Assembly: GCF_001612905.1 (NCBI RefSeq)
Contig: NZ_BDBI01000024.1
Span: 62,001-126,000, forward strand
DNA: 64,000 bases
From: Nocardia ignorata NBRC 108230
Lineage (GTDB): Bacteria; Actinomycetota; Actinomycetes; Mycobacteriales; Mycobacteriaceae
Direction of reading: 5' to 3'
Position 1 is the first letter of the stretch. Each line of letters starts with the position of its first letter. Positions 26,676 through 34,866 of this stretch are shown here, piece after piece. The translations under genes and the position numbers were made by a program. The notes beneath the pieces are model-generated. The model worked only from the letters and a program-made list of their open reading frames with translations. It was not told the origin of the DNA and did no database searches.

Positions 26676-27542
26676 ATGAGCGGGAGAACGCGGCGCGACC
26701 GGATCGAGGTCGCCGATCCGATGGCGGTCGTGCAGTCGACGATGAACGGCGGGGTTCCGGCGACACTGCGCGGAGTGGGCGAGCAGGCGCTCGTCGCGGT
26801 GCGGCGCTGGGCCGACCCCCGCGAGCGTGAGTTGCGGCGTCGCCGCCGGATGCGCAGGCGCAGTTTCCAGCTGGGTACGGCTTCGGGGATCACGACGGTC
26901 GGCGCGGTGGGGCTGGCCGTGGTGTCGGCGCCGGCGTGGGCGGTGGTCGTCATCGGCGGTGGGGCAGTGGCTTTCGTGACCGGCGCCGCGGTGAACGCGC
27001 GCCGCTATCTGCAGACCCGCCATCAGCCGTTGCCGCAGGCGACGTTCGTGCCGCGCAAGTCGCCGGGACTGCGCTCGGCGGCCCGCGGGCCGATTCAGCG
27101 ATTGATCCGGGCCGAACGCGCGTTGCACGGGCTGGGCGCCCAGATCGCGCGCACCCGGCGGTTACCCGAGGACGAATTGCGCGACCTGCTCGGCACCGCG
27201 AGCTCCGGGGCGGCCGCGCTGCACGCCCTGGCCGCCGACGTGGTCGCCATGGAACAGGCTGTCGACACGGTAGGCCGGGCGAACCCGGAGACGGTGTCGG
27301 CATTGAAGACCACGGTCACCGCCGTGCTCGCGCGCCTGGAAACCGGTGTCGTCGAATACGAACAGCTCGTCGCGGCGGCTGCTCGCATCCTGGCCGTCCC
27401 GGAGGACACCGTGGTGGCCTACCAGTTCAACGGCATCGTGGCCGATCTGCGCGAAGCCGCCGACCGCCTCGACGGCTGGGCCCAGGCCCTCACCGAGATG
27501 GCCGACGGACCCGGCTTGACGTCGCCCGATCTTCCCCGCTGA
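26676..27542 (+). CDS. pspM: PspM-like membrane protein
   Basis: 288 residues. A basic N-terminal stretch (ELRRRRRMRRRSF) precedes two closely spaced membrane segments (ITTVGAVGLAVVSAPAWAV and VVIGGGAVAFVTGAAV). A helical C-terminal domain follows. Location and topology match Rv2743c (PspM), the integral membrane anchor of the mycobacterial Psp system. A GGAAGGA site precedes ATG 26676. No PspN gene (Rv2742c) follows; instead a convergent esterase gene lies there. Confidence 0.82.
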   Translation: MSGRTRRDRIEVADPMAVVQSTMNGGVPATLRGVGEQALVAVRRWADPRERELRRRRRMRRRSFQLGTASGITTVGAVGLAVVSAPAWAVVVIGGGAVAFVTGAAVNARRYLQTRHQPLPQATFVPRKSPGLRSAARGPIQRLIRAERALHGLGAQIARTRRLPEDELRDLLGTASSGAAALHALAADVVAMEQAVDTVGRANPETVSALKTTVTAVLARLETGVVEYEQLVAAAARILAVPEDTVVAYQFNGIVADLREAADRLDGWAQALTEMADGPGLTSPDLPR

Positions 27543-27629
27543 AATCTCGCCCGCACGGATCCCGTACTCGCGCAGCGGGTATCCCGGGTCGGCGGCCCGA
27601 CTCGACAGACCTGCTGAGCAGTCCGGTTC

Positions 27630-29120
27630 TCAGGAGCGAATCGCCTGACGGAGGGCGGCCAGCTCCTCGGCGCGCGGATTGTCGACCGTGGACGACGCGG
27701 GGTGGTCGAAGATGCGGACGTTCTTCTCTGCCGGAGTGAACGCCGACCAGCCCGTGCTGCCATGTGCGGCGAAAGAGACCCAGGCTGCGTGGATTTCGTC
27801 GGCCAGCGGCTGCGGCGGGGTCGGCCCGGTGAGGGTGTGGGCGTTGTCCACGGCGTCGAAGACGAACGGGACTTCCAGCACATGGCAGGCGCCGAGGCCG
27901 GGCAGTGCTGTGGGCCAAGCGAACTCGTAGACGTAGGTCGCCGCGGTTGCGGCATTGGTTTCGGCGAGGTCCATGGTGCCCGCGCGGAAACACCAGTCGG
28001 TGAGGATCGCGTTGAAGATCTCGGCCGGTGCGGCATCGGGGCGTTGCCGCGCATAGGTGTGTGCGACCGACGGATCGATGCCGTAGCGGGCCAGCACGAA
28101 CGGCAAGCTGTCGGCGTTGACGCCCGCGGTGATCCCGGTGGGCACCGTGAAGAAGCGGAATTCGTCGGCGGTGGTGCCCGCGACGAGCGGAACCCGGCGC
28201 TGCGGGTTGGCCGCGAGTACCTCGGTGGGGGTGCCCTCGACGACATCCCCGTCGACCACCGGGAACAGGCTCATGATGCCGAGGCCGCGCTCGACCACCG
28301 AGGTGCCCCACCGCTGGGGGTCGGGGTCGGTCATCAGCGCGAGCGCGACGGCGTTCTGCGCCGAGCACAAGTCGGCCGGACCGAGTGCACCGAAATCCGC
28401 CGCGGTGGGGGTGATTCCGAGGTGCTCGGCCAGCGCGGCCGAAACCAGGCGCGCGTCGTCGGCCTCGGCGGCGACGGATCCGTTGCCGCTCTGCACGATC
28501 GCCCGGCGGAACAGTCCCGCCGACTGCGGCGCCGCCATCAGCGCGGCCACGCTCATACCGCCGGCGGACTCCCCGAAGATCGTCACATTGTCCGGGTCGC
28601 CACCGAACGCGGCGATGTTGTCCCGCACCCAGCGCAGCGCGCAGAGCTGGTCGTGCAGACCACGATTCGACGGTGCGCCGTCGAGCACCGCGAACCCGGA
28701 GATCCCCAGGCGGTAGTTGATCGACACCAGGACCACACCGTCGCGCGCGAACGCGGTGCCGTCGTAGATCCGGCGTGCGTTGGACCCGCGCACGAACGCG
28801 CCGCCATGTATCCACACCAGCACCGGCAGGCCCGCACCGCCCACATCGGGTGTCCAGACGTTCACATTGAGGTAGTCGTCGCCGGGGATGCCGTCGCTGC
28901 CGATCAGGGCGTGGATCGGCGCGGGATACGGTGACTGCGCGCACGTCGGGCCCATACTCGTCGCCTCGCGCAGCCCCTGCCAGCGCTCCACCGGTTCGGG
29001 CAACCGGAACCGTCGCGCGCCCACCGGCGCCGCCGCGTACGGCACACCGAGGAACCGGGTGACGCCGCCTTCGGTCGTGCCCAGAATCGCGCCGCCGGTG
29101 ATCGTGACGATCGGTTCCAT
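27630..29120 (-). CDS. Type-B carboxylesterase
   Basis: 496 residues of the alpha/beta-hydrolase carboxylesterase family. The nucleophile is Ser in VTIFGESAGGMSV, the oxyanion hole is in WIHGGAFVRGS, the acidic residue lies in GTTADEFRFF, and the catalytic His is in GACHVLEVPFVF. No signal peptide is present, so it should be cytoplasmic. The substrate is unknown. GAGGAGG precedes the ATG and a CATAAT -10 box lies upstream. The gene is convergent with pspM. Confidence 0.92.
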   Translation of the reverse strand: MEPIVTITGGAILGTTEGGVTRFLGVPYAAAPVGARRFRLPEPVERWQGLREATSMGPTCAQSPYPAPIHALIGSDGIPGDDYLNVNVWTPDVGGAGLPVLVWIHGGAFVRGSNARRIYDGTAFARDGVVLVSINYRLGISGFAVLDGAPSNRGLHDQLCALRWVRDNIAAFGGDPDNVTIFGESAGGMSVAALMAAPQSAGLFRRAIVQSGNGSVAAEADDARLVSAALAEHLGITPTAADFGALGPADLCSAQNAVALALMTDPDPQRWGTSVVERGLGIMSLFPVVDGDVVEGTPTEVLAANPQRRVPLVAGTTADEFRFFTVPTGITAGVNADSLPFVLARYGIDPSVAHTYARQRPDAAPAEIFNAILTDWCFRAGTMDLAETNAATAATYVYEFAWPTALPGLGACHVLEVPFVFDAVDNAHTLTGPTPPQPLADEIHAAWVSFAAHGSTGWSAFTPAEKNVRIFDHPASSTVDNPRAEELAALRQAIRS

Positions 29121-29176
29121 CGGTCCTCCTCGCAGTCGAACCCGATTATGGACGCTTGTCCGGTTCGGTGGGGTGC

Positions 29177-29872
29177 TTATGGAACCAAGGGCCCGGCGAG
29201 GACGCGCAGCCCGGCGGCGCGGTCACCGTCCCAGCGCAGACCCTGGTGCTCGGGCGGGATGCGGGCCCACAACGCGAGCAGCAGATCCGATGCGGTACCC
29301 GCCAGCTCGGCCACCGGTTCGCCGGGGCCGTAGGTCCAGCGGCGATCGGTGTCGGTGGTGCGAACGCGCAGCGCCACCTCCGGTGCGGTCGCCAGGCCGC
29401 GGTGGATCATTCGGGGTGCGAACAGCTCGAAGACCTCATCGATGCCGTCCTCGGCGATCGCGCGGTCGTACGGCTCGGCCTTCCCGAGCGCGTGTTGGCC
29501 GTCCCACCGGTGCATCAGCGTCTCGTGGGCGCGGCGACGGCGCCAGAAGCCGACCGTGCGCGGCATGGCACGGGTGAAGGTCCACGCCTCCTGTTCGGGA
29601 TCGGCCGACAGGGTGGCGGCGAGGGCGTCGGCGGACTCGTCGTACCACTTGCGCAGGGTCGCGGGATCTTTCGGCGCGGGCCGACCGTCGTCGTCGCCAC
29701 GGAGCTCGGCGACGGCGGTGACCACCCACTGATTACCCCGGCCCAGGTGATCGACCAGATCGTAGAAGGTCCAGTTGCCGCAGGTGGTGACGGGTGCGGC
29801 GAGATCGACGTCGTCGGTGATCAGTTCGCCGAACGTGGTGAGTTCGGTACGCAGCAGAGCCAGGTAGTTCAT
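29177..29872 (-). CDS. DinB-fold, mycothiol-dependent maleylpyruvate-isomerase-type protein
   Basis: 231 residues. NYLALLRTELTTFGELI, WTFYDLVDHLGRGNQWV and AHETLMHRWDGQHALGK carry the three His positions (LVDHLGR and the HETLMHRWD pair) typical of TIGR03083 proteins. These bind a divalent metal and often use mycothiol. The reaction here is unknown. ATG 29872 has TACCGT (29879-29884, minus strand) 6 bases upstream and no ribosome site, again leaderless-like. Confidence 0.82.
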   Translation of the reverse strand: MNYLALLRTELTTFGELITDDVDLAAPVTTCGNWTFYDLVDHLGRGNQWVVTAVAELRGDDDGRPAPKDPATLRKWYDESADALAATLSADPEQEAWTFTRAMPRTVGFWRRRRAHETLMHRWDGQHALGKAEPYDRAIAEDGIDEVFELFAPRMIHRGLATAPEVALRVRTTDTDRRWTYGPGEPVAELAGTASDLLLALWARIPPEHQGLRWDGDRAAGLRVLAGPLVP

Positions 29873-30026
29873 GGATTCACGGTAGATGTCGACGGCGGCA
29901 GTCTCGGGGTGAACCCTGATCTCTACCCGGATATCCGTGCTGACCTGGTGATTTACCACGGTTGCGGTGGCAGCATCGAAGGTGTCGATCGCGGCTGTGC
30001 GGTCGCGGACACCGAGGAGTCACATC

Positions 30027-30203
30027 ATGGTTTTCAAGGTCATCGGCATCGTCGTCGTAGCGGTCATCGCGTTCTGGATCATCGGGGCGATCCTCGAGGC
30101 GGTGCTGCCGATTCTGGTGCTCGCCGCGATCGGCACAGGGCTGTACCTGCTGTACAAGGCGGTGACGGGGTCGGGCGACAAGACGCCGGTCAGCAAGATC
30201 TAG
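30027..30203 (+). CDS. Small two-helix membrane protein
   Basis: 58 residues, nearly all hydrophobic: VFKVIGIVVVAVIAFWIIGA and ILEAVLPILVLAAIGTGLYL, then a short polar tail GSGDKTPVSKI. GAGGAG stands before ATG 30027. The function is unknown. It ends 16 bases before the PIG-L gene, which appears to have its own promoter inside that gap. Confidence 0.7.
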   Translation: MVFKVIGIVVVAVIAFWIIGAILEAVLPILVLAAIGTGLYLLYKAVTGSGDKTPVSKI

Positions 30204-30219
30204 CCCTAGCATGGGCGGG

Positions 30220-30930
30220 GTGGAACAGCTACCCGAGGATTGGCAGCGCGGACTCGTGATCGTCGCGCATCCGGACGACATCGAATACGGTGCGGCGGCG
30301 GCCGTCGCGCGATGGACGAAGCAGGGCAAGGACATTCGCTATCTGCTCGTCACCCGAGGGGAAGCCGGGATCGCGGGCGTTCCCCCCGCGCAGGCCGCGC
30401 CGTTGCGGGAGGCCGAGGAGATCGCGGGCGCACGCGAAGTGGGCGTGCACACCGTCGAATTCCTCGACTACCCCGACGGGCGCATCGAGGAGGGCCTGCC
30501 GCTGCGGCGCGACCTGGCCGCCGCGATCCGCAGGCACCGCCCCGAGATGGTCGTGCTGTTCAATTTCGGCGACACCTGGGCGCCCGGCTTCGTGAACAGC
30601 GCCGATCACCGGGCCGTCGGCCGCTCGGCGATGGACGCGATCTCCGACGCGGGCAACGAATGGATCTTCCCCGAGATCGCCGATCTGGCACCGTGGTCCG
30701 CGCGATGGGCCGCCGTCGTCGGCCCCGTCGCCACCCACGCCGTCGACGTGAGTGATCAGCTGGAACAAGCCCGCGCCTCCCTGGCCGCGCATCGCCGCTA
30801 CCTACAGGTCCTCAGCTCCGTTCCGGTCGAGGAACAGGTGAACCAGATCGTCGCGATGGCGACCGGTCCCAAGGAGGGGTTCCCGACCGCCCACGCGGTC
30901 GGATTCGAACTGTTCACCTTCGCGGGCTGA
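30220..30930 (+). CDS. PIG-L family deacetylase
   Basis: 236 residues. The zinc motif is VIVAHPDDIEYGAAAAV with a third ligand His in SADHRAVGR, as in MshB and mycothiol conjugate amidase. It probably removes an acetyl or acyl group from a sugar-like substrate. GTG 30220 is preferred over ATG 30211 because TAGCAT (30207-30212) ends 7 bases upstream in the leaderless pattern seen elsewhere in this window. Confidence 0.85.
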   Translation: MEQLPEDWQRGLVIVAHPDDIEYGAAAAVARWTKQGKDIRYLLVTRGEAGIAGVPPAQAAPLREAEEIAGAREVGVHTVEFLDYPDGRIEEGLPLRRDLAAAIRRHRPEMVVLFNFGDTWAPGFVNSADHRAVGRSAMDAISDAGNEWIFPEIADLAPWSARWAAVVGPVATHAVDVSDQLEQARASLAAHRRYLQVLSSVPVEEQVNQIVAMATGPKEGFPTAHAVGFELFTFAG

Positions 30931-31061
30931 GCGCACGTCGGAAACGCTGACGCGGCCCGATTGTCTTGGGTGCGTGGGCGGATGGCCCCGGCATCGGCCG
31001 ATGTGGGTCATGTCGACGGGGTCGCGACCGTGCGTCCTGCGGATATGGCATGGTGAGGCGC

Positions 31062-32216
31062 ATGCGAGTAGCTGTGGTAGCCGGGCCCGACCCAGGGCAT
31101 GCGTTTCCCGCGATCGCGTTGTGTCTGCGGTTGCTGGACGCCGGAGACGAGCCGGTGTTGTTCACCGGTCCCCGGTGGCTCGACGCGGCGCGGGCCGCGG
31201 GCATCGGCGTGCGCAAACTCAAAGGGCTCGCGCCGCGCTCGGTCGACGACGACACCGACGCGGGCGCCCGGATCCACGAACGCGCCGCCTACATCGCCAC
31301 GGAGAACCTGCCCGAACTCGGTGCCATGCTGCCCGACCTGGTCGTCTCCGATGTGCTCACCGCCGGGGGCGGTCTCGCGGCCGAACGCCTCGGCGTGCCA
31401 TGGGTAGAGCTCTCACCACACCCGCTGTACCTGCCGTCGAAAGGTCTGCCGCCGATCGGGAGCGGCCTGGCACCGGGAGAAGGGGTGCGCGGCCGGTTGC
31501 GCGACACCGTGCTGCGCACCATGACCGACCGCGCGGTGCGGGCCGGTGAGCGGCAGCGTTCGGCGGCACGGGTGAGCATCGGGCTACCCGCCGAGGACCC
31601 CGGCCCCGCCGCCCGCCTCATCGCCACCCTGCCCGCGCTCGAGCTCCCACGACCCGATTGGCCCGCCGACACCTACGTCGTCGGCCCGCTGCTCTGGGAA
31701 CCCACCGATGCCGTGCTCGAACTGCCACCCGGCGACGAACCACTGGTGATGGTTGCCCCGTCCACCGCCCACACCGGGGTGGCCGGCATGGCCGAGACCG
31801 TGCTCGAGGGTCTGTCCGGACTCGGTGTGCGCGCGGCGGTTTCGATGCTCGACACCCCACCGGCAGACCTGCCCGCCTGGGCGACGGCGGGTCTGGGCCG
31901 CCAGGACGAACTGCTCACCCACGCCGCGGTGGTAGTCGGTGGGGGCGGGCACGGGTTGCTCGCGAAATCCCTCTCCGCCGGGGTGCCGGTGGTGACCGTG
32001 CCCGGCGGCGGCGACCAGTGGGAACTGGCCAATCGCGCGGTACGCCAGGGCAGTTCGCTGCTGATCCGGCCGCTCACCCCGGACGCCGTCGCCGCGGCCG
32101 TGCGGCAGGTCCTCGACGACAAGGCGTTCGCCGCCGCCGCGCGCCGGGCCGCGGACGGCCTCGACGAGGTCGCCGACCCGGTCGAGATCTGTCATCGCGT
32201 GGGGGCCACGGTCTGA
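31062..32216 (+). CDS. UGT/MGT-type glycosyltransferase
   Basis: 384 residues with the GT-B fold. The N terminus MRVAVVAGPDPGHAFPAIAL and the C-terminal donor-binding block VVVGGGGHGLLAKSLSAGVP with VPGGGDQWELANR match glycosyltransferase family 1 members of the antibiotic type. Same position as Rv2739c upstream of recA in M. tuberculosis. The acceptor is unknown. GGTGAGG precedes ATG 31062; ATG 31050 is a possible earlier start. Confidence 0.85.
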   Translation: MRVAVVAGPDPGHAFPAIALCLRLLDAGDEPVLFTGPRWLDAARAAGIGVRKLKGLAPRSVDDDTDAGARIHERAAYIATENLPELGAMLPDLVVSDVLTAGGGLAAERLGVPWVELSPHPLYLPSKGLPPIGSGLAPGEGVRGRLRDTVLRTMTDRAVRAGERQRSAARVSIGLPAEDPGPAARLIATLPALELPRPDWPADTYVVGPLLWEPTDAVLELPPGDEPLVMVAPSTAHTGVAGMAETVLEGLSGLGVRAAVSMLDTPPADLPAWATAGLGRQDELLTHAAVVVGGGGHGLLAKSLSAGVPVVTVPGGGDQWELANRAVRQGSSLLIRPLTPDAVAAAVRQVLDDKAFAAAARRAADGLDEVADPVEICHRVGATV

Positions 32217-32323
32217 GGAACCGGCCGGGCTCGCAACGGCCGCATCTTCGGTCGACCGTAGAACGCAGGCGGGACTGGCCGGCGTCCTGACGGGTGCACG
32301 ACAGCGCGAGTATCTTGGGCAAG

Positions 32324-32515
32324 GTGCGGTTGACCGAATTCCAGGAGCTGATGCACACCGAGTTCGGCGTTGCGCGCGCCGACGCCATGCTGGCCGATCA
32401 CGTCATTCCGGCCTTCGGAATGACCGGTGCGGCCGCGATCGAGGCGGGAATCGACCCGCGCGAGGTATGGCGGGCGCTGTGTGCCGACTTCGACGTCCCC
32501 AGAAACCGGTGGTGA
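32324..32515 (+). CDS. DUF3046 protein
   Basis: 63 residues: RLTEFQELMHTEFGVARADA, then HVIPAFGMTGAAAIEAG and REVWRALCADFDVP, the full DUF3046 family, as in Rv2738c next to recA. The function is unknown. GTG 32324 lies 7 bases after TATCTT (32311-32316) and lacks a ribosome site, which suggests a leaderless transcript. The next gene starts 8 bases after its stop. Confidence 0.9.
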   Translation: MRLTEFQELMHTEFGVARADAMLADHVIPAFGMTGAAAIEAGIDPREVWRALCADFDVPRNRW

Positions 32516-32522
32516 CCAGACC

Positions 32523-33749
32523 ATGTCCGTGACAGCGCAGAACTCGTCGGCACGTCCCTACCGGTTCGACGAACGATTGCGGATGATCCCGGTCGACGCC
32601 GAATCCCTCGCCGCCCGTGTCGCCGCCGCCGACCCGCACGACTTCGGTGGTCTGCGCAGGCTCGGTATCGCGCTGATGCTGCTCGGGCGCCATGACGAGG
32701 CGCTCGACCGCCTGGACCAGGCCCTCGAACTGGCCGACACCGAGCGCCGCCGCATCACCGTGTGGATCAATGTGGCCGATGTGTACCGCTATCAGGGTGA
32801 ACCCGGTCGCGCCGAGATCCTGTACCGCCGCGCGCTGGACGCCAGCCGCGCCCTCGACCCCGAACTCGTCTCCTTCGCCGCCCACCACCTGGGCAAATCG
32901 CTGGCCGAACAGCATCGGCCCGCTGAGGCGCGCGAGCTGCTGAACGAGGCGATGCGGTTGCGGGTGGCCGACGGTGACTCCGAGCTGATCGAATCGACCA
33001 GGGCGGCGCTCGACCACCTCGACGAGCTGGCCCTGCCGCTGCCACCCGAGGTGATCGCGCTGGTCGGACCGCTGGCCGATTGGTCCGACGAGCACGAGGG
33101 CCGCGGCGGCAATGTGCTGCGGGCGGGGGAGTACTGGATCAAACGCGGCCCACGCGCCGTCGCCGAACACGAGCGCCTGATCTGGTTGCGCGACAAGGGC
33201 ATCGCCGTTCCCGAAGTGGCGGCGTTCGCCGAGGACGTGCTGGTTCTCGCGGACGTGGGCGGTGGTTCGGTGTCGTCGCAGGCACCCGACCCGGCCGCCG
33301 CCGGTACGCTGCTCGGTTCGCGGCTGCGTGCCCTGCACGACCTGCCGGCAGCGGACTGCCCGTTCGACGCCGGGCTCGACGTCACCCTCGCACGGGCACA
33401 CCGCAATGTCGTCGAGGGGTTCGTCGACGCCGACGATTTCGACCCCGATCACCGCGATCGGACACCGGCCGAGCTGCTCGCGGAACTGGTCCGCCGTCGT
33501 CCGGCGAGCGAGGATCTCGTCGTCGCGCACGGCGATTTCACCCCGGGCAATGTGCTGGCCGGTGGCGTGCTGATCGATGTCGCCGAGCTCGGCCGCGCCG
33601 ACCGCTACCGCGACATCGCCCTGGCCGAACGCGACCTCGGCGAGAATTTCGGCGCCGAAGCGGTGACGGCGTTCCGTGCGGCCTACGGCCTGACCGAGCC
33701 CGATGCGGACAAACTCGACTACTACCGCCTGCTCGACGAATTGTTCTGA
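32523..33749 (+). CDS. TPR-aminoglycoside-phosphotransferase-like fusion protein
   Basis: 408 residues. Residues 40-185 form TPR repeats (LGIALMLLGRHDEALDRLDQ, INVADVYRYQGEPGRAEILY). Residues 205-408 form an APH-type kinase with the catalytic loop VVAHGDFTPGNVLAG and a metal-binding Asp in LIDVAELGRADRYRD. It may phosphorylate a small molecule or regulate a partner bound by the TPRs; true drug resistance is not implied. It lies 8 bases after the DUF3046 gene and ends 4 bases before a convergent regulator. Confidence 0.82.
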   Translation: MSVTAQNSSARPYRFDERLRMIPVDAESLAARVAAADPHDFGGLRRLGIALMLLGRHDEALDRLDQALELADTERRRITVWINVADVYRYQGEPGRAEILYRRALDASRALDPELVSFAAHHLGKSLAEQHRPAEARELLNEAMRLRVADGDSELIESTRAALDHLDELALPLPPEVIALVGPLADWSDEHEGRGGNVLRAGEYWIKRGPRAVAEHERLIWLRDKGIAVPEVAAFAEDVLVLADVGGGSVSSQAPDPAAAGTLLGSRLRALHDLPAADCPFDAGLDVTLARAHRNVVEGFVDADDFDPDHRDRTPAELLAELVRRRPASEDLVVAHGDFTPGNVLAGGVLIDVAELGRADRYRDIALAERDLGENFGAEAVTAFRAAYGLTEPDADKLDYYRLLDELF

Positions 33750-33753
33750 ACGC

Positions 33754-34284
33754 TCACCCGCTCTTGGCGTAGTGGCGGGCGGCCTTGGCGCGGTTGCCGC
33801 AGGTCGCCATGGAATGCCAGCGGCGGGTGCCGTTCTTGGACGTGTCGTAGAAGAAGAGCACACAGTCGGGGTGGGCGCACTGGCGGATCCGGTGCGGCGC
33901 TTCGGCGATCAGCCGCAGCAGGTTGTCGGCGGCGAGCCAGCCGGGTAACCAGGCGGGGTCGGCCACCTCCGGGATGTCGCGTGGGCCGTCGTCGGTGAGT
34001 TCGCGGCGGATGCGTCCCTGGTCGAGCACCCGGTTGAGTGCGGTGTGGTCGGCGCGGGTGACCGTGTCGTACACGGCATCGCGTGCGGTGTGCAGCGCGG
34101 TGAGGGTGTGCTCGTCGGCGGGCACCCGGTCGGTCAGGTCGAGCAGCGCCAGCCAGGTGCGCAACCCGTCGAGATCGGCCAGCAGATCGCCGGGTTCGGC
34201 GCCTGCCCATCGGGTGTTGAGCAGGTCGAGAGCAGGTGGTTCGCCGGTGTGCGGACGGGGATCGCGCATGTCTGAGGCTATCAA
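33754..34284 (-). CDS. CGNR zinc-finger transcriptional regulator (ABATE type)
   Basis: 176 residues. The N-terminal ABATE domain (PPALDLLNTRWAGAEPGDLL) is followed by a stress-regulator-type zinc finger: IRQCAHPDCVLFFYDTSKNG and RRWHSMATCGNRAKAARHY. The CGNR motif supplies two of the metal ligands and DNA contacts. A TTG start at 34284 fits AGGAG 7 bases upstream; ATG 34269 is the alternative. It probably controls the divergent VOC/PNPOx/NTF2 operon through the direct repeats between them. Confidence 0.85.
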   Translation of the reverse strand: MIASDMRDPRPHTGEPPALDLLNTRWAGAEPGDLLADLDGLRTWLALLDLTDRVPADEHTLTALHTARDAVYDTVTRADHTALNRVLDQGRIRRELTDDGPRDIPEVADPAWLPGWLAADNLLRLIAEAPHRIRQCAHPDCVLFFYDTSKNGTRRWHSMATCGNRAKAARHYAKSG

Positions 34285-34293
34285 CTCGCGCTC

Positions 34294-34376
34294 CTAACCA
34301 TCAAAAAGTATTTCAAGGGTTGACGGCAGTGCTTCGGCGTCTTATGTTCTAACCATCAAAACAATCATAGATGGTT
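34294..34376 (+). promoter_or_regulatory. Promoter flanked by two 13-bp direct repeats (candidate CGNR operator)
   Basis: The 13-mer CTAACCATCAAAA occurs at 34294-34306 and at 34349-34361. Between them lie TTGACG (34320-34325) and TATGTT (34343-34348) with a 17-base spacer, a good sigma-70-type promoter for the rightward operon. The second repeat abuts the -10 box, and its core AACCATC is mirrored by GATGGTT at 34370-34376. The first repeat overlaps the ribosome site of the leftward CGNR gene. Confidence 0.7.
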
Positions 34377-34395
34377 TCCCATTCCTGGAGGACTC

Positions 34396-34857
34396 ATGAC
34401 CGCCGTCACCGCTCCCGTGCTCACCACCGGCCACATCGGGCTCAATGTCACCGACCTGGACCGCTCCGCGGAGTTCTATCGCCGTGGTCTCGGCTTCGAG
34501 GAACTCGGCAGCGGCGCCGACGGTGCGCGCCGCTGGGCCTTCCTCGGTATCGACGGCGTGCTGATGCTCACGCTGTGGCAGCAGAGCACCGGCGAATTCG
34601 CCACCGGCGCACCGGGCCTGCATCACCTCGCCTTCCAGGTCGCCGACCTCGACTCGGTGCGCGCCGTCGAGTCGGCGGTGCGGGAACTGGCCACCGAGTT
34701 CTTTCACCAAGGAGTGGTCGCCCACGGCGAGGGCGCGTCCTCGGGCGGGATCTTCTTCGCCGACCCCGACGGCATCCGGCTCGAGGTGTACGCCCCGGCC
34801 GGCGCCGAATCCGCGCCCGCTCCCGCGGGTAGCGCACCGACCTGTGGATTCTTCTGA
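34396..34857 (+). CDS. VOC-family protein (glyoxalase/bleomycin-resistance fold)
   Basis: 153 residues. TTGHIGLNVTDLDRSAEFYR and GLHHLAFQVADLDSV start the two beta-alpha-beta modules, and IFFADPDGIRLEVYAP closes the fold; His, His and Glu are the likely metal ligands. It ends in a Pro/Ala tail PTCGFF. GGAGGA precedes the ATG. It is the first gene of a three-gene operon with a PNPOx-type protein and an NTF2-type protein, suggesting detoxification of a small molecule. The substrate is not known. Confidence 0.85.
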   Translation: MTAVTAPVLTTGHIGLNVTDLDRSAEFYRRGLGFEELGSGADGARRWAFLGIDGVLMLTLWQQSTGEFATGAPGLHHLAFQVADLDSVRAVESAVRELATEFFHQGVVAHGEGASSGGIFFADPDGIRLEVYAPAGAESAPAPAGSAPTCGFF

Positions 34858-34866
34858 GGAGTCGTC

